Shown one piece after another: positions 1-8,415 of a stretch of DNA of 36,119 nucleotides. Position numbers and translations under genes: made by a program. Every line of letters begins with the position of its first letter. Position 1 is the stretch's first letter. The notes beneath the pieces are model-generated. The model did no database searches. It saw only the letters and a program-made list of their open reading frames with translations, and was not told the origin of the DNA. Source of the DNA: BOG-1363 sp043775355 (GTDB lineage: Bacteria > Planctomycetota > UBA11346). The stretch lies in assembly GCA_043775355.1 (NCBI GenBank), contig JAYVSL010000060.1:1-36119 (forward strand). Direction: 5' to 3'.

Positions 1-45
1 TACGCTGACGACCAAGAATAAACAGAGAATGAAATAGCCCCCCAT
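1..45 (-). CDS. possible N-terminus of a membrane protein, cut by window edge
   Basis: On the minus strand an ATG at 45 opens a frame of 15 codons to the window edge, and the residues after the first few are almost all hydrophobic, as in a first membrane segment or signal peptide. There is no clear ribosome binding site upstream, and the frame is also open further upstream into the repeat at 75-186, so the start is uncertain. It would be co-directional with the glycosyltransferase gene. The call rests on composition only. Confidence 0.2.
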   Translation of the reverse strand, partial: MGGYFILCLFLVVSV

Positions 46-74
46 AATGCGTGGTGACTTTTGAGCGATTCGAA

Positions 75-186
75 AAGACCGAATTGAACAAGAGCAACGG
101 AGAAACGGAGGAAGACAGAAAGACTTTTCCTTACTTACTCCCCCTCCGTTCCTCCGTTCCTCTTGTTCAATCATGTTTTCGGTCTT
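75..186. repeat. dispersed inverted repeat, copy 1
   Basis: The left arm reads GAACAAGAG followed by purine-rich units of about 8 bases around AACGGAGG. The right arm is its near-complementary inverse ending CTCTTGTTCAA. The arms are extended outward by AAGACCGAA (75-83) matched by TTTCGGTCTT (177-186). A short T/C-rich loop at about 121-140 separates them. The same element, with different loop and outer bases, recurs at 4911-5034, 8100-8215 and 8270-8384. It sits immediately downstream of the glycosyltransferase stop codon, where it could fold into a long hairpin at the 3' end of that transcript. No transposase lies in the window. Confidence 0.85.
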
Positions 187-191
187 CGTCG

Positions 192-1316
192 TCATGAAGA
201 TTTTCGGCAATGTGCCGCAGAAACAATTGAGCGATACATGTCTGCATAAGCGCCAGCCAAGCGCACGGGGTCCAGACGTCCAGCTATGATCGCCGCCAGC
301 AGCGTTCTCCGCTGACGCGCCACGCGATCGCCAAGCATGCGGATGCACGCCGCAGCTAAAGCGTCGGGCGTGCGCGCGGCACCCTCCACCGCGCCCCACT
401 GAATTAAATCCGCTAAACCACCAACTGCCGGAGCGACGACAGGAATGCGACATCCGGCGGCTTCCATGGCGACCAACGGCAAACCTTCGTTACGGCTGGT
501 CATCAGTAAAACATCCATCACCGCGAGGGCTTCTCCTGCGGGCACTGCGCCGGTGAAACAAACGGGAACGTTGTGTTTTTTTGCAGCTTTTTCTAAGCGC
601 ACACGCTCAGGTCCGCCACCACAGATCACCCCTTGGACCGCTTGATGACGTTTCACTTCCGCTAAAGTTGCCAACCACAAATCGACATCTTTCACCGCCG
701 TCAGTCGACCAAGAAATCCAACCACCGGAATATCTGACCGTAATTCACGCTGCCACGCTGCCGTCGTTGGAGTCACTGCCGCAACCGGCACCGGCAGAAC
801 TTGCCAACGACTGCGGCGACCGATCGCATGAACACGCGCAAGGTCACGTCCCTGCGACGGCGTCAGCGCGTGATGGTAGCAATCGCCAGCTAGCAAACGT
901 TCGGTGATATGCACGACGCGATTCATCAACGGCGAAAAATATCCATCAAGTACATGACCATGGTAGGTGTGCAAACACGGCACGCCCAGCAGACGGCAAG
1001 CGATGCGACCCAACGCACCAGCCTTCGCCGTATGCGTATGGACCAACGCCGGACGATGCTCACGAATGAGCCGCATAACCCTCAGCAACGCACGAACATC
1101 ACGCAACAGTGATGGAGTGCGCCCCAGCTCCGGCACGTCGATGACAGCAAGTCCTTCTGTTCTCAATCGCGGTGCCAGATCACCTTCACCCAAGGCACAG
1201 CGACCCGCCGCCACTTCAATGGTGAAACCATGTGCTGGCAGCGTACGCGCCAGTTGCGCAATGACGCGCGCTGGCCCGCCATCGTTGAGTCGCGCAATAA
1301 GATGAAGCACGCGCAT
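192..1316 (-). CDS. glycosyltransferase family 4
   Basis: This 374-residue protein has the two-Rossmann GT-B layout of family 4 (retaining) glycosyltransferases, which move a sugar from a nucleotide-sugar donor to a lipid-linked or polysaccharide acceptor at the cytoplasmic membrane face. The N-terminal half has the glycine-rich start (NDGGPARV, residues 11-18) and the HTHTAKAG...HTYHGHV stretch (93-122) usual in exopolysaccharide enzymes. The C-terminal half has FLGRLTAVKD (201-210) and the family E-x7-E motif EGLPLVAME (277-285), which contacts the donor. The ATG at 1314-1316 gives a natural start and the length is normal. It is divergent from the SNF2 gene and followed by an inverted repeat. 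The substrate cannot be told from the sequence; a role in capsule, O-antigen or exopolysaccharide synthesis is inferred. Confidence 0.85.
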   Translation of the reverse strand: MRVLHLIARLNDGGPARVIAQLARTLPAHGFTIEVAAGRCALGEGDLAPRLRTEGLAVIDVPELGRTPSLLRDVRALLRVMRLIREHRPALVHTHTAKAGALGRIACRLLGVPCLHTYHGHVLDGYFSPLMNRVVHITERLLAGDCYHHALTPSQGRDLARVHAIGRRSRWQVLPVPVAAVTPTTAAWQRELRSDIPVVGFLGRLTAVKDVDLWLATLAEVKRHQAVQGVICGGGPERVRLEKAAKKHNVPVCFTGAVPAGEALAVMDVLLMTSRNEGLPLVAMEAAGCRIPVVAPAVGGLADLIQWGAVEGAARTPDALAAACIRMLGDRVARQRRTLLAAIIAGRLDPVRLAGAYADMYRSIVSAAHCRKSS

Positions 1317-1436
1317 GCTTCCTACGCTAGTCGCAGCGGTCGCAGCACGCTACCGCAGAAATCGCTGTGCGGTTGAGCAAATATCCCTGCCTTACCCCCC
1401 TTGCCCCATCGCAACGCTTCCTACCGTGCCGCGACT

Positions 1437-4400
1437 ATGCCATTATTGAGCCAGCTTATTCATCAGCATTTTGATGCCGATACCTTGGCCCGTGGTCATG
1501 AGTTCGCCAAAAATGATCAGGTGCTAAGCGTCAAATTTCGTGAGGGCAAATTGCGCGCGGTGGTCAGCGGCACCGATGATTATGATCTGACGATTGATCT
1601 GCGTGGGCTGAGCGTTGGCCAGCAAGGCATCGCGGTCGACAGCTTGACCAATCATTGTTCGTGCCCGCTGGGCGGTGATTGCAAACATGTAGTCGCTGCG
1701 CTGATCGCGTGGGCACTTGATCAGGGATATCTGCTGAACATGAATCCGCTGGCCGCGACGACATCGAGTCGTTCGACCAGCGCGACCAACTCGACCAACT
1801 CGACCAAGGCGGAGCAAAAGCCAGCCAGTGCTGCGCGCGCGGCTCCAGAGGTCGATCCCTTTGCCCATCTGCTGACCCAACCTTGGCAAGGTTCGAACGA
1901 ACAAGCGCAATGGATGAATCGCATCATTGCCCACCAAGATGAGGAGACGAAATCGACTGCCACTCGGATGATTTGGGTGCTGACACCGATCGCTGATTCT
2001 GGCATTCGCGTACAGGTCCTGCTTTGTCGCATCTTAAAAAATGGCCGCCTGTCGGAAGGAAAAAAGTTCCCTACCGTCGGTCACTTTCTTACTCGCTCTG
2101 GTACCACGATAGACCCCGCGCCCCGCGCGGTCTTGGCGGCGATTCACGGCGAAAGCCAAATAATGTCTTCATGGATGATCGACTGCATGAGCAGTGCCGA
2201 TCTGCTGCAACGCGTCATCGCCACCGGATTCGCCGTATGGAACGAAGCTCCCGACGTTTCAGCTACCCTCTTGCCCGCCCGTGTTGGTTTGGCGACATGG
2301 TTAGAGAAGAAGGGTAAAATACGGCTTTCGGTGAACGACGAACAAGGCGAGCCACTCGAAATTCTGCCGACCAAGCCACCGTGGTTTCGCAGTGGAAAAG
2401 GCGCTGGCCCCCTTACCAGTAATATCCCTGCACATGTGCTGGCACGAATCTCGTCGATGCCATGGCTCGATCCCGTGATGGCGTCAGTTATTTTGCCATC
2501 ACTTCCACCAGAAATTCCACCGCCACCACTGGCGCCAGCCGTAGTGACACCAGAACCGTGGTTACATTACTCGCGCACATCCCTGTCCTTTTGGACACGC
2601 AATCACCCGAAAACGAATCGCATTGAAGCCGATGTTGCGGTGATCGGTTTCCGCTATGGCAATGATGAAGTCAGCGAAGGTGGATCTGCATTAATGAAGC
2701 GTGCGGACGGTTCCGCCATGATCCGCAACATTACCGCAGAAAAGGCGCGCATTGCGGAACTGGAACGCTTGGGATTGGTCACTTGGCCGCCACCAGAATT
2801 TACCCCAACAAGCACGCACCGCACCGCCGGTTTGCGTCTGCGCACGGTCCGCAGCGTTAATAAATTCGATGGAAATACTGCCGAACCACTGACGTATATC
2901 ATTCCCCCTTCAACCCTGGCCGCGCTGATGGGCAGCGGTTGGTTGATTCGTGGCGCCGATGTTTCCCAGGTCGCCGTACACGATCTTGGTGCGGTATCAG
3001 CGCGAGTTGAAGATCACGAAGACGGTGGTTGGTTCGAGCTGCATCTGGGCATTGAAGTGGGCGGTCAACGCATCGATTTAGTGCCACTGCTGACGCCGCT
3101 TTTACGCGGTGGACCGAACGAATGGAAAAAATTACCGCGCGCCGGTGGTGAGCCGCCTGCCGTGCTCGCCACATGCGGCGATAACGCGGTGGTCCGCGTA
3201 CCGCTGGATTTGTTGGCTGATTTACATGCCAAGTTAGTGGAATTATTTGACGCTCCCCCTGGCCCCGGCGGCGGCTGGCGCATTGATCCACAGCGCGGCG
3301 ACTTGCTTGACGCGCTGGATCGGTTGTCACCGCGCTGGATTGGCGCCGAAAAATTACGTGCGTTGGCCAAACGCTTGGCGAGCTGTTTAGAACCACTCGC
3401 CGTGGTCGTGCCTGCTGGTCTGACGGCCACGCTGCGCCCGTATCAGATTCACGGGTTATCGTGGATGCGACGTCTGCGCGAATTGAACATCGGCGGCATT
3501 TTGGCTGACGATATGGGTCTGGGTAAAACCATTCAGGCGATCGCGCATCTGATCGTCGAACACGCGTCAGCGACGTGTGATCGCGCCAGTTTAGTGGTGT
3601 GTCCGGCCAGCGTGGTTGGCGTCTGGCACGGAGAACTCAAAAAGTTTGCGCCGCAATTGGCGGTGACCGTGCTGCATGGCACTGGACGTCAGCCGGTAAG
3701 CGGTGACGAACGCGGCATCGTCATTACCAGTTATGCGACGCTGACCCGCGACATCGAGGCTTTCGCCAATGCTCGTTGGCAGGTGGCGATCGCTGATGAA
3801 GCGCAGGCTTTCAAAAATAGCGGCACCGCCGTTAACGCTGCCATGCGCCGCCTGAACGCGCATCAACGCCTGTGTTTGACCGGCACGCCGGTGGAAAATC
3901 ATCTTGGTGAATTACATGCTTTATTAAATTGGGCCGCACCCGGCGTGCTTGGCAGTGGCGCGGCTTTTGTCCGCACGTTCCGTACGCCGATTGAAGATGG
4001 CGGTGACCGCGACCGCGCTGAATTACTCCGCCGTCGCACCGCGCCATTTTTGCTGCGCCGCACCAAGGCGGCGGTGGCAACTGATCTGCCGCCACGCACG
4101 GATATTGATTTGCCGATCGAACTTGGGCCGACGCAACGGCGTTTGTACGAAGCAATTCGCCTGACCATGGATGATCGCGTGCGCGATGCGGTCGCCAAAA
4201 GCGGCTTAGCGCGCAGCGGCCTTACCGTGCTGGAAGCTCTATTGCGCTTACGCCAAGTCTGTTGCGATCCACGTTTGTTGCCGGAAAAACTTGCCGGCAA
4301 CGTGACCGACTCCGCAAAGCTCGATGCCCTGGGCGAATTGCTGACCACGTTGGTGGAAGAGAAACGTCAAATTCTGGTCTTCTCACAATTCACTTCGCTG

Positions 4401-4835
4401 CTTGATCTGGTCGAGCAAGAAGTCCTCGCGCCGGCTAAAATTACGGCTCTGCGCCTTGATGGTAAAAGCCGCAACCGCGCCGATCTGGTCAAACGTTTTC
4501 AAGCCGGAGAATCACCCATATTTCTGCTCAGCTTAAAAGCCGGTGGCACCGGTTTGACGCTCACCGCCGCTGACACCGTGGTGTTGTTAGATCCGTGGTG
4601 GAATCCCGCCGTCGAACGCCAAGCCGCTGACCGCGCGCATCGCATTGGCCAGAATCGCCCCGTGACGATCTATCGTTTAGTCGCGGCAAATACCGTCGAA
4701 AGCCGCATCCGCGCGCTGCAAGCCAACAAAGCCGCGCTCGCCGAAGCCTTGATGGATGAAAGCGGACAGTCGCTGGGAAAACTCGACCTCGCCGACATCG
4801 AAGCATTGCTCGCGCCGGTGGAAGCCAGCGGCTGA
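1437..4835 (+). CDS. SNF2-family helicase with N-terminal SWIM zinc finger
   Basis: This is a DNA-translocating ATPase of the SNF2/Rad54 superfamily 2 type. Using the ATG at 1437 the product has 1132 residues; an in-frame TTG at 1401 would add 12, and neither has a strong ribosome binding site. A SWIM finger lies near the N-terminus (C74-x-C76...C82-x-H84), followed by a Ser/Thr/Asn-rich linker and a long middle region without clear motifs. The helicase core begins at about residue 670: motif I DDMGLGKT (691-698), motif II DEAQ (787-790), motif III LTGTPVEN, motif V GGTGLTLTAAD and motif VI QAADRAHRIGQ (about 1062-1072). All motor motifs are intact. Bacterial SWIM-SNF2 proteins of this length are widespread, and their role in DNA or RNA-polymerase remodelling is mostly untested. 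The gene stands alone between two gaps. Confidence 0.9.
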   Translation: MPLLSQLIHQHFDADTLARGHEFAKNDQVLSVKFREGKLRAVVSGTDDYDLTIDLRGLSVGQQGIAVDSLTNHCSCPLGGDCKHVVAALIAWALDQGYLLNMNPLAATTSSRSTSATNSTNSTKAEQKPASAARAAPEVDPFAHLLTQPWQGSNEQAQWMNRIIAHQDEETKSTATRMIWVLTPIADSGIRVQVLLCRILKNGRLSEGKKFPTVGHFLTRSGTTIDPAPRAVLAAIHGESQIMSSWMIDCMSSADLLQRVIATGFAVWNEAPDVSATLLPARVGLATWLEKKGKIRLSVNDEQGEPLEILPTKPPWFRSGKGAGPLTSNIPAHVLARISSMPWLDPVMASVILPSLPPEIPPPPLAPAVVTPEPWLHYSRTSLSFWTRNHPKTNRIEADVAVIGFRYGNDEVSEGGSALMKRADGSAMIRNITAEKARIAELERLGLVTWPPPEFTPTSTHRTAGLRLRTVRSVNKFDGNTAEPLTYIIPPSTLAALMGSGWLIRGADVSQVAVHDLGAVSARVEDHEDGGWFELHLGIEVGGQRIDLVPLLTPLLRGGPNEWKKLPRAGGEPPAVLATCGDNAVVRVPLDLLADLHAKLVELFDAPPGPGGGWRIDPQRGDLLDALDRLSPRWIGAEKLRALAKRLASCLEPLAVVVPAGLTATLRPYQIHGLSWMRRLRELNIGGILADDMGLGKTIQAIAHLIVEHASATCDRASLVVCPASVVGVWHGELKKFAPQLAVTVLHGTGRQPVSGDERGIVITSYATLTRDIEAFANARWQVAIADEAQAFKNSGTAVNAAMRRLNAHQRLCLTGTPVENHLGELHALLNWAAPGVLGSGAAFVRTFRTPIEDGGDRDRAELLRRRTAPFLLRRTKAAVATDLPPRTDIDLPIELGPTQRRLYEAIRLTMDDRVRDAVAKSGLARSGLTVLEALLRLRQVCCDPRLLPEKLAGNVTDSAKLDALGELLTTLVEEKRQILVFSQFTSLLDLVEQEVLAPAKITALRLDGKSRNRADLVKRFQAGESPIFLLSLKAGGTGLTLTAADTVVLLDPWWNPAVERQAADRAHRIGQNRPVTIYRLVAANTVESRIRALQANKAALAEALMDESGQSLGKLDLADIEALLAPVEASG

Positions 4836-4910
4836 AACCGATCCGCAATAAATCGGGCCTCATCATCTCTGGTAAAATTTCAACGTCGCAAAAAAACTAA
4901 CCACTGGACC

Positions 4911-5034
4911 GAACCAGAGGAACGGAGAAACGGAGGAAGACAGGAATCCTGCGCGGAAGTGTTGTGACGATGAAAACAGGTTGATCACCTTGTGGCTGTC
5001 CTCCGTTTCTCCGTTCCTCCTGTTCAATCCTGTC
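4911..5034. repeat. dispersed inverted repeat, copy 2
   Basis: This is the second copy of the element seen at 75-186. The left arm is at 4911-4949 (GAACCAGAGGAACGGAG and onward, ending GACAGGAATCC). The right arm is at 4993-5034 and its reverse complement begins GACAGGATTGAACAGGAGG. The loop of about 43 bases is unlike the other copies. It lies in the 398-base gap between the SNF2 gene and uppP (4836-5233). I see no gene or clear promoter in the rest of that gap. Confidence 0.85.
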
Positions 5035-5233
5035 TTGAATCGTCCTAATACCTGATCTATCGGGCATGAAGGGGTTCACTGTGCACGCAGAAGAACCAAT
5101 ACATCCCGCCTTGTGCCCTACCTCCAATTGACGGTGTTAATTACTCTCTCGCGGGAAGTCTCTGGCTGTTGAGCGTGGCAACGCTTGACGCACTGACTTG
5201 CCGCGAACCATGCGCGCTCCTCTGGGAGTGTCG

Positions 5234-6082
5234 ATGGATCCGAGCGATATCGTTAAAGCGGTGATCATGGGCGTGGTCGAAGGTCTGACTGAGTTCCTGC
5301 CAATTTCTTCGACCGGTCATCTGATCGCCACCAGCGAACTGATTGGATTCATGCTCGCTCCGGCCGATAAACCCTTTCGCAATCTTTTTGAAATCGTCAT
5401 TCAGCTCGGCGCCATTCTTGCCGTGATCGCGTTGTTCCGTCAACGCGTGTGGGCGATCGTCAGTACGCTGCACTCTAGTGTCGCATCGCGCACGTTCGCG
5501 CTCAAGTTGGCCGTCGCTTTTATACCAGCGGGCATCATCGGCTTTACGACTCATAAGTTGGTCGAAAAATATTTAATGAACACCGGGACGGTGGCGGCGA
5601 TGCTCGCCATCGGCGGCTTAGCGATTATTCTGATTGAGCGGAGAAAACAGCAGGAACCACGTCATGTCGACGCGATGAATCTGCCGTGGAAAACCGCCAT
5701 CGCGATTGGCTGTTGCCAATGTTTATCCTTAATGCTTCCTGGAACATCGCGCGCCGCCGCGACCATTTTGGGCGGCCTTTTGCTCGGACTTAATCGTCGG
5801 GCCGCGACGGAGTTCTCGTTCTTTCTTGCCATCCCCACCATGTTCGCCGCTACGGGCTATTCTTTACTTAAACACCGCGACGGCTTGAGCGACCCACGCA
5901 TGGGTTTGGTGGTCATTGGTTTCATCGTTTCGTTTATCGTCGCGTGGGTGGTCATCGCTTGGTTGCTGCGTTTTGTTGCCACGCACACGTTCACCGCCTT
6001 TGGTTGGTACCGCATTGCCGCTGGATTGATCCTGGCAGGCTTGCTCGCAGCTGGTGTGCTGTCCTTTGCTGCGGAGCATTAA
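5234..6082 (+). CDS. uppP: undecaprenyl-diphosphatase UppP (BacA)
   Basis: This integral membrane phosphatase removes a phosphate from undecaprenyl diphosphate to recycle the lipid carrier for peptidoglycan and other cell-wall polymers, and its overexpression gives bacitracin tolerance in known cases. The product has 282 residues, the usual length, and is hydrophobic throughout. Both family signatures are present: the E-rich motif EGLTEFLPISSTGHL (16-30) and PGTSR (169-173). The ATG at 5234 is preferred over a TTG at 5198 and an ATG at 5210 because GGGAG at 5224-5228 is correctly spaced from it and family members begin at this point. tmk follows after 2 bases, so the two are probably co-transcribed. 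Confidence 0.95.
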   Translation: MDPSDIVKAVIMGVVEGLTEFLPISSTGHLIATSELIGFMLAPADKPFRNLFEIVIQLGAILAVIALFRQRVWAIVSTLHSSVASRTFALKLAVAFIPAGIIGFTTHKLVEKYLMNTGTVAAMLAIGGLAIILIERRKQQEPRHVDAMNLPWKTAIAIGCCQCLSLMLPGTSRAAATILGGLLLGLNRRAATEFSFFLAIPTMFAATGYSLLKHRDGLSDPRMGLVVIGFIVSFIVAWVVIAWLLRFVATHTFTAFGWYRIAAGLILAGLLAAGVLSFAAEH

Positions 6083-6084
6083 TT

Positions 6085-6690
6085 ATGCCGCTGATTGTTT
6101 TCGAAGGCATCGATGGCTGCGGCAAAACCACCCAGGTCGAGCGCTTAAAGCTGCGCCTAACCACGGATGGCATTTCTTTTCGCCACCTACGTGAACCCGG
6201 CGGCACCGAGCTTGGCGAACGTCAACGTGCGCTGTTGCTCGATCCCGCGACCAAGGCTTGTCCGACGGCTGAATTATTCGGCTATTTGCAAGCCCGCGCC
6301 CAACTGTGCCATGAAGTCATCGCGCCCGCGTTGGCCAATGATGAGCTCGTCATTCTCGATCGTTTTTATCATTCGACGCTCGCTTACCAGGCCTACGGAC
6401 TCGGCCTTGATCAAGTCCAAGTGCGCGCCGCAATTTTGCTCGCGACCGGCGGCATTCGCCCTGATCTGGTGCTGTGGCTAGCCGTCGATCCCGCCGAAGC
6501 CCAGCGCCGCCGCGCCGCCGCACGCGGACAAGATCGCATCGAAGCACGCGGTTTAGCGTATCAGCAAAAAGTCCACGACGGCTATCGCGCTCTGGTGACC
6601 AGCGATGGCTTGGTTGAAATCGATGCACGCCAATCACCTGACGCCATCACTGCACAAGTGTTGGAAAAAATCGCGCGGTTCGTGCGGTAA
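6085..6690 (+). CDS. tmk: thymidylate kinase
   Basis: Thymidylate kinase phosphorylates dTMP to dTDP in the cytoplasm, an essential step of dTTP synthesis. The product has 201 residues, typical for the family. It has the P-loop FEGIDGCGKTTQ (6-17), the DRF motif followed by YHSTLAYQ (92-102) that binds dTMP, and an arginine-rich LID segment RRRAAARGQDR. The frame is open upstream into uppP, but the ATG at 6085 gives the normal N-terminus and has CGGAG at 6072-6076, inside the end of uppP, as ribosome binding site. Translation is therefore probably coupled to uppP. Confidence 0.95.
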   Translation: MPLIVFEGIDGCGKTTQVERLKLRLTTDGISFRHLREPGGTELGERQRALLLDPATKACPTAELFGYLQARAQLCHEVIAPALANDELVILDRFYHSTLAYQAYGLGLDQVQVRAAILLATGGIRPDLVLWLAVDPAEAQRRRAAARGQDRIEARGLAYQQKVHDGYRALVTSDGLVEIDARQSPDAITAQVLEKIARFVR

Positions 6691-6765
6691 TGTTTTCACT
6701 CATGATGAAGCTTTACGACTCGACGTTGAACTAAACCTCACCCATCAACCCCTGAGAACTTCCCC

Positions 6766-7161
6766 ATGCGCCATCTCCCAACCATCGCCGGCCTTCTCCT
6801 CGGTCTCGGCTTCGTCGCCTTCGGACTGATGTTCTTGCTCAACCTGATGCCGCCACAACCTGCGCCGCCAGAAGGTTCACTAATGGCGTTATTCTTCGGC
6901 GCCTTCGCTCCCAGCGGCTACCTACATTTCGTTAAAGTTTTCGAAGTCCTCGGCGGCGTTCTGGTGGCGATCCCGCTAACTCGTAACCTTGGCCTGCTCG
7001 TGCTCGGGCCGATTTTGTTGAACATCATCGCCTTTCACGTCTTCATCACCAAGGGCGAGAATCTTGCCAACCCGGTACTCATTCTACTGGTGGCACTGGC
7101 GCTGTTTCTGCTGTGGGTTGAGCGCAAAGCGTTTGCCGGACTCGTCACCCGTTCACGCTAA
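6766..7161 (+). CDS. small DoxX-like membrane protein
   Basis: This 131-residue protein has four hydrophobic segments (about residues 5-27, 52-74, 78-95 and 104-121). Its spacing and the segment YLHFVKVFEVLGGVLVAIPL resemble DoxX/DoxD-like membrane proteins, a family with no single agreed role. There is no catalytic motif to read. It follows tmk after 75 bases and could belong to the same transcript, though its ribosome binding site is weak (GAGAAC). A perfect hairpin at 7184-7207 lies just after its stop. The DoxX assignment is tentative; that it is a membrane protein is secure. Confidence 0.65.
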   Translation: MRHLPTIAGLLLGLGFVAFGLMFLLNLMPPQPAPPEGSLMALFFGAFAPSGYLHFVKVFEVLGGVLVAIPLTRNLGLLVLGPILLNIIAFHVFITKGENLANPVLILLVALALFLLWVERKAFAGLVTRSR

Positions 7162-7183
7162 ACGGTAGCATGAACATATCCGT

Positions 7184-7207
7184 ATCGCCGAGCAAATGCT
7201 CGGCGAT
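7184..7207 (+). terminator. perfect hairpin after the DoxX-like gene, possible terminator
   Basis: ATCGCCGAGC (7184-7193) and GCTCGGCGAT (7198-7207) are exact reverse complements around a 4-base loop. The position 22 bases after the stop codon fits a transcript end. There is no T-run after it, so it may act as an RNA stabiliser or a Rho-assisted end. A second weaker hairpin, GTGTCGCC-CAA-GGTGACAC, lies near 7253-7271. Confidence 0.45.
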
Positions 7208-7348
7208 GTGCTTTACCGCAACCGAACACTTGAGTGACAAAGGTGTCGCTTGAAGTGTCGCCCAAGGTGACACGCACAAGGAGCGCTGCCGACATCTTCG
7301 GCATGATGATCGGTTGACCATGACAGCGCGCACAGCCAAGGTGGCGTC

Positions 7349-8071
7349 ATGCGCCATCCCCGTACTTTTTCCGCGTTCTTCACGGCCGTGAGCGTCACGG
7401 TTCTCGCCATGTTTGTCAGCAGTTGCGGTGAAGCGCCAACGCCACGAGTCGCCGATCCCAACGTCGTGCAACTACCATTGGCCGTTGGCCCCACCGCGAG
7501 TCATTTCGATACCGATGTGGTCGATCAAGCTCCTGTTGGATTCACCGTCCACACCGTCGGCCCAGGACGCCCAGCGCAGTGGTTGGTAAAAACAGCAAGC
7601 GATGCTCCGAGTGGAGCGAACGTGCTGATGCAATGCGACAACGACGACACCAACAATCGCTTCCCCTGCGTGCTGTCGACCGCCGGACGCTTCGCCAATG
7701 TGCGCGTGGAAGTGAAGGCTAAAGGCATCAGCGGCAATCGTGATCGTTCCTTTGGCGTCATCGCCCGCGCCATCGACGAAAAAAATTATTACGTCGCGCG
7801 CTGCAATACGGTGAACGAAAATGTTCGTCTCTATCGCTTGATTGACGGCAAGCGCAGCGAATTAGCAGAATGGGAAGGCAGCGCCGCCCCAGGTATTTGG
7901 CACTCCATCGCGTTGGAAGTGGTCGGCGATCGACTAACGGTTTTTTTCAACGGCAAAAAAGTCATCGAACATCACGACGGCACCTTCGCCCAACCAGGCC
8001 GCGTCGGGCTGTGGACCAAAGCCGAGGCCGTCAGTCAATTCGATGATTTTAGCGCAACGCCATTGCCGTAA
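7349..8071 (+). CDS. predicted lipoprotein with a DUF1080/LamG-like jelly-roll domain
   Basis: The 240-residue product starts with basic residues, a hydrophobic stretch and a lipobox ending VSSC (cysteine near residue 26), so it should be lipid-anchored in the envelope. The remaining 200 residues look like a concanavalin-type beta-sandwich of the 3-keto-disaccharide hydrolase/DUF1080 kind: alternating beta-strand patterns, RSFGVIARAIDEKNYYVARC, GIWHSIALEV, VFFNGKKVIE and a final GRVGLWTKAEAVSQFDDF that is very characteristic of the fold. That tail is common in sugar-binding or glycan-acting exported proteins of planctomycetes. The ATG at 7349 has AAGGTGG just upstream. The gene stands alone, followed by the 170 bp duplication. 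A carbohydrate ligand is inferred. Confidence 0.7.
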   Translation: MRHPRTFSAFFTAVSVTVLAMFVSSCGEAPTPRVADPNVVQLPLAVGPTASHFDTDVVDQAPVGFTVHTVGPGRPAQWLVKTASDAPSGANVLMQCDNDDTNNRFPCVLSTAGRFANVRVEVKAKGISGNRDRSFGVIARAIDEKNYYVARCNTVNENVRLYRLIDGKRSELAEWEGSAAPGIWHSIALEVVGDRLTVFFNGKKVIEHHDGTFAQPGRVGLWTKAEAVSQFDDFSATPLP

Positions 8072-8099
8072 CAGGAACGCTGCCACACAAGAAAGAACT

Positions 8100-8215
8100 G
8101 AACAAGAGGAACGGAGGAACGGAGAAAGACATGAAGAACCATTACAAAAAACACAGACATGACTCGACTTCACCCTTTGTAATTCTCCTCCGTTCCTCCG
8201 TTTCTCTTGTTCAAT
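8100..8215. repeat. dispersed inverted repeat, copy 3
   Basis: The left arm begins GAACAAGAGGAACGGAGG. The right arm ends TTTCTCTTGTTCAATT at about 8215. An inner stem ATTACAAA (8141-8148) pairs with TTTGTAAT (8176-8183), leaving a loop of about 27 bases. It is the first of two copies within the 170 bp duplication, just after the lipoprotein stop codon. Confidence 0.88.
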
Positions 8216-8269
8216 TTGGTTTTTTCCCTTCAACTGGAGTCCACATACACTGCCACACAAGAAAGAACT

Positions 8270-8384
8270 GAACAAGAGGAACGGAGGAACGGAGGAAGAC
8301 ATGAAGAACCATTACAAAACACACGGCCTGACTCAATTCCTCCTTTTGTAATTCTCCTCCGTTCCTCCGTTTCTCTTGTTCAAT
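8270..8384. repeat. dispersed inverted repeat, copy 4
   Basis: It matches copy 3 in both arms, including the inner ATTACAAA/TTTGTAAT stem, while the loop differs by several substitutions and small insertions or deletions. The right arm ends about 30 bases before the start codon of the toroid gene, so a folded RNA would lie in that gene's 5' leader. Confidence 0.88.
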
Positions 8385-8415
8385 TTGGTTTTTTATCCCT
8401 TCAACTGGAGCCCAC

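Noticed and set aside
2899..3430. Long minus-strand frames inside the SNF2 gene
   Set aside because: They are shadows of a GC-rich gene with intact helicase motifs in the plus frame; composition is not protein-like and there are no start signals.
8131..8271. Small frame of 46 codons starting MKNHYKKHRH behind a ribosome-binding-like GGAG in repeat copy 3
   Set aside because: The matching frame in copy 4 stops after 16 codons because of small insertions and deletions, so the coding sequence is not preserved while the arms are. It is a by-product of the repeat.
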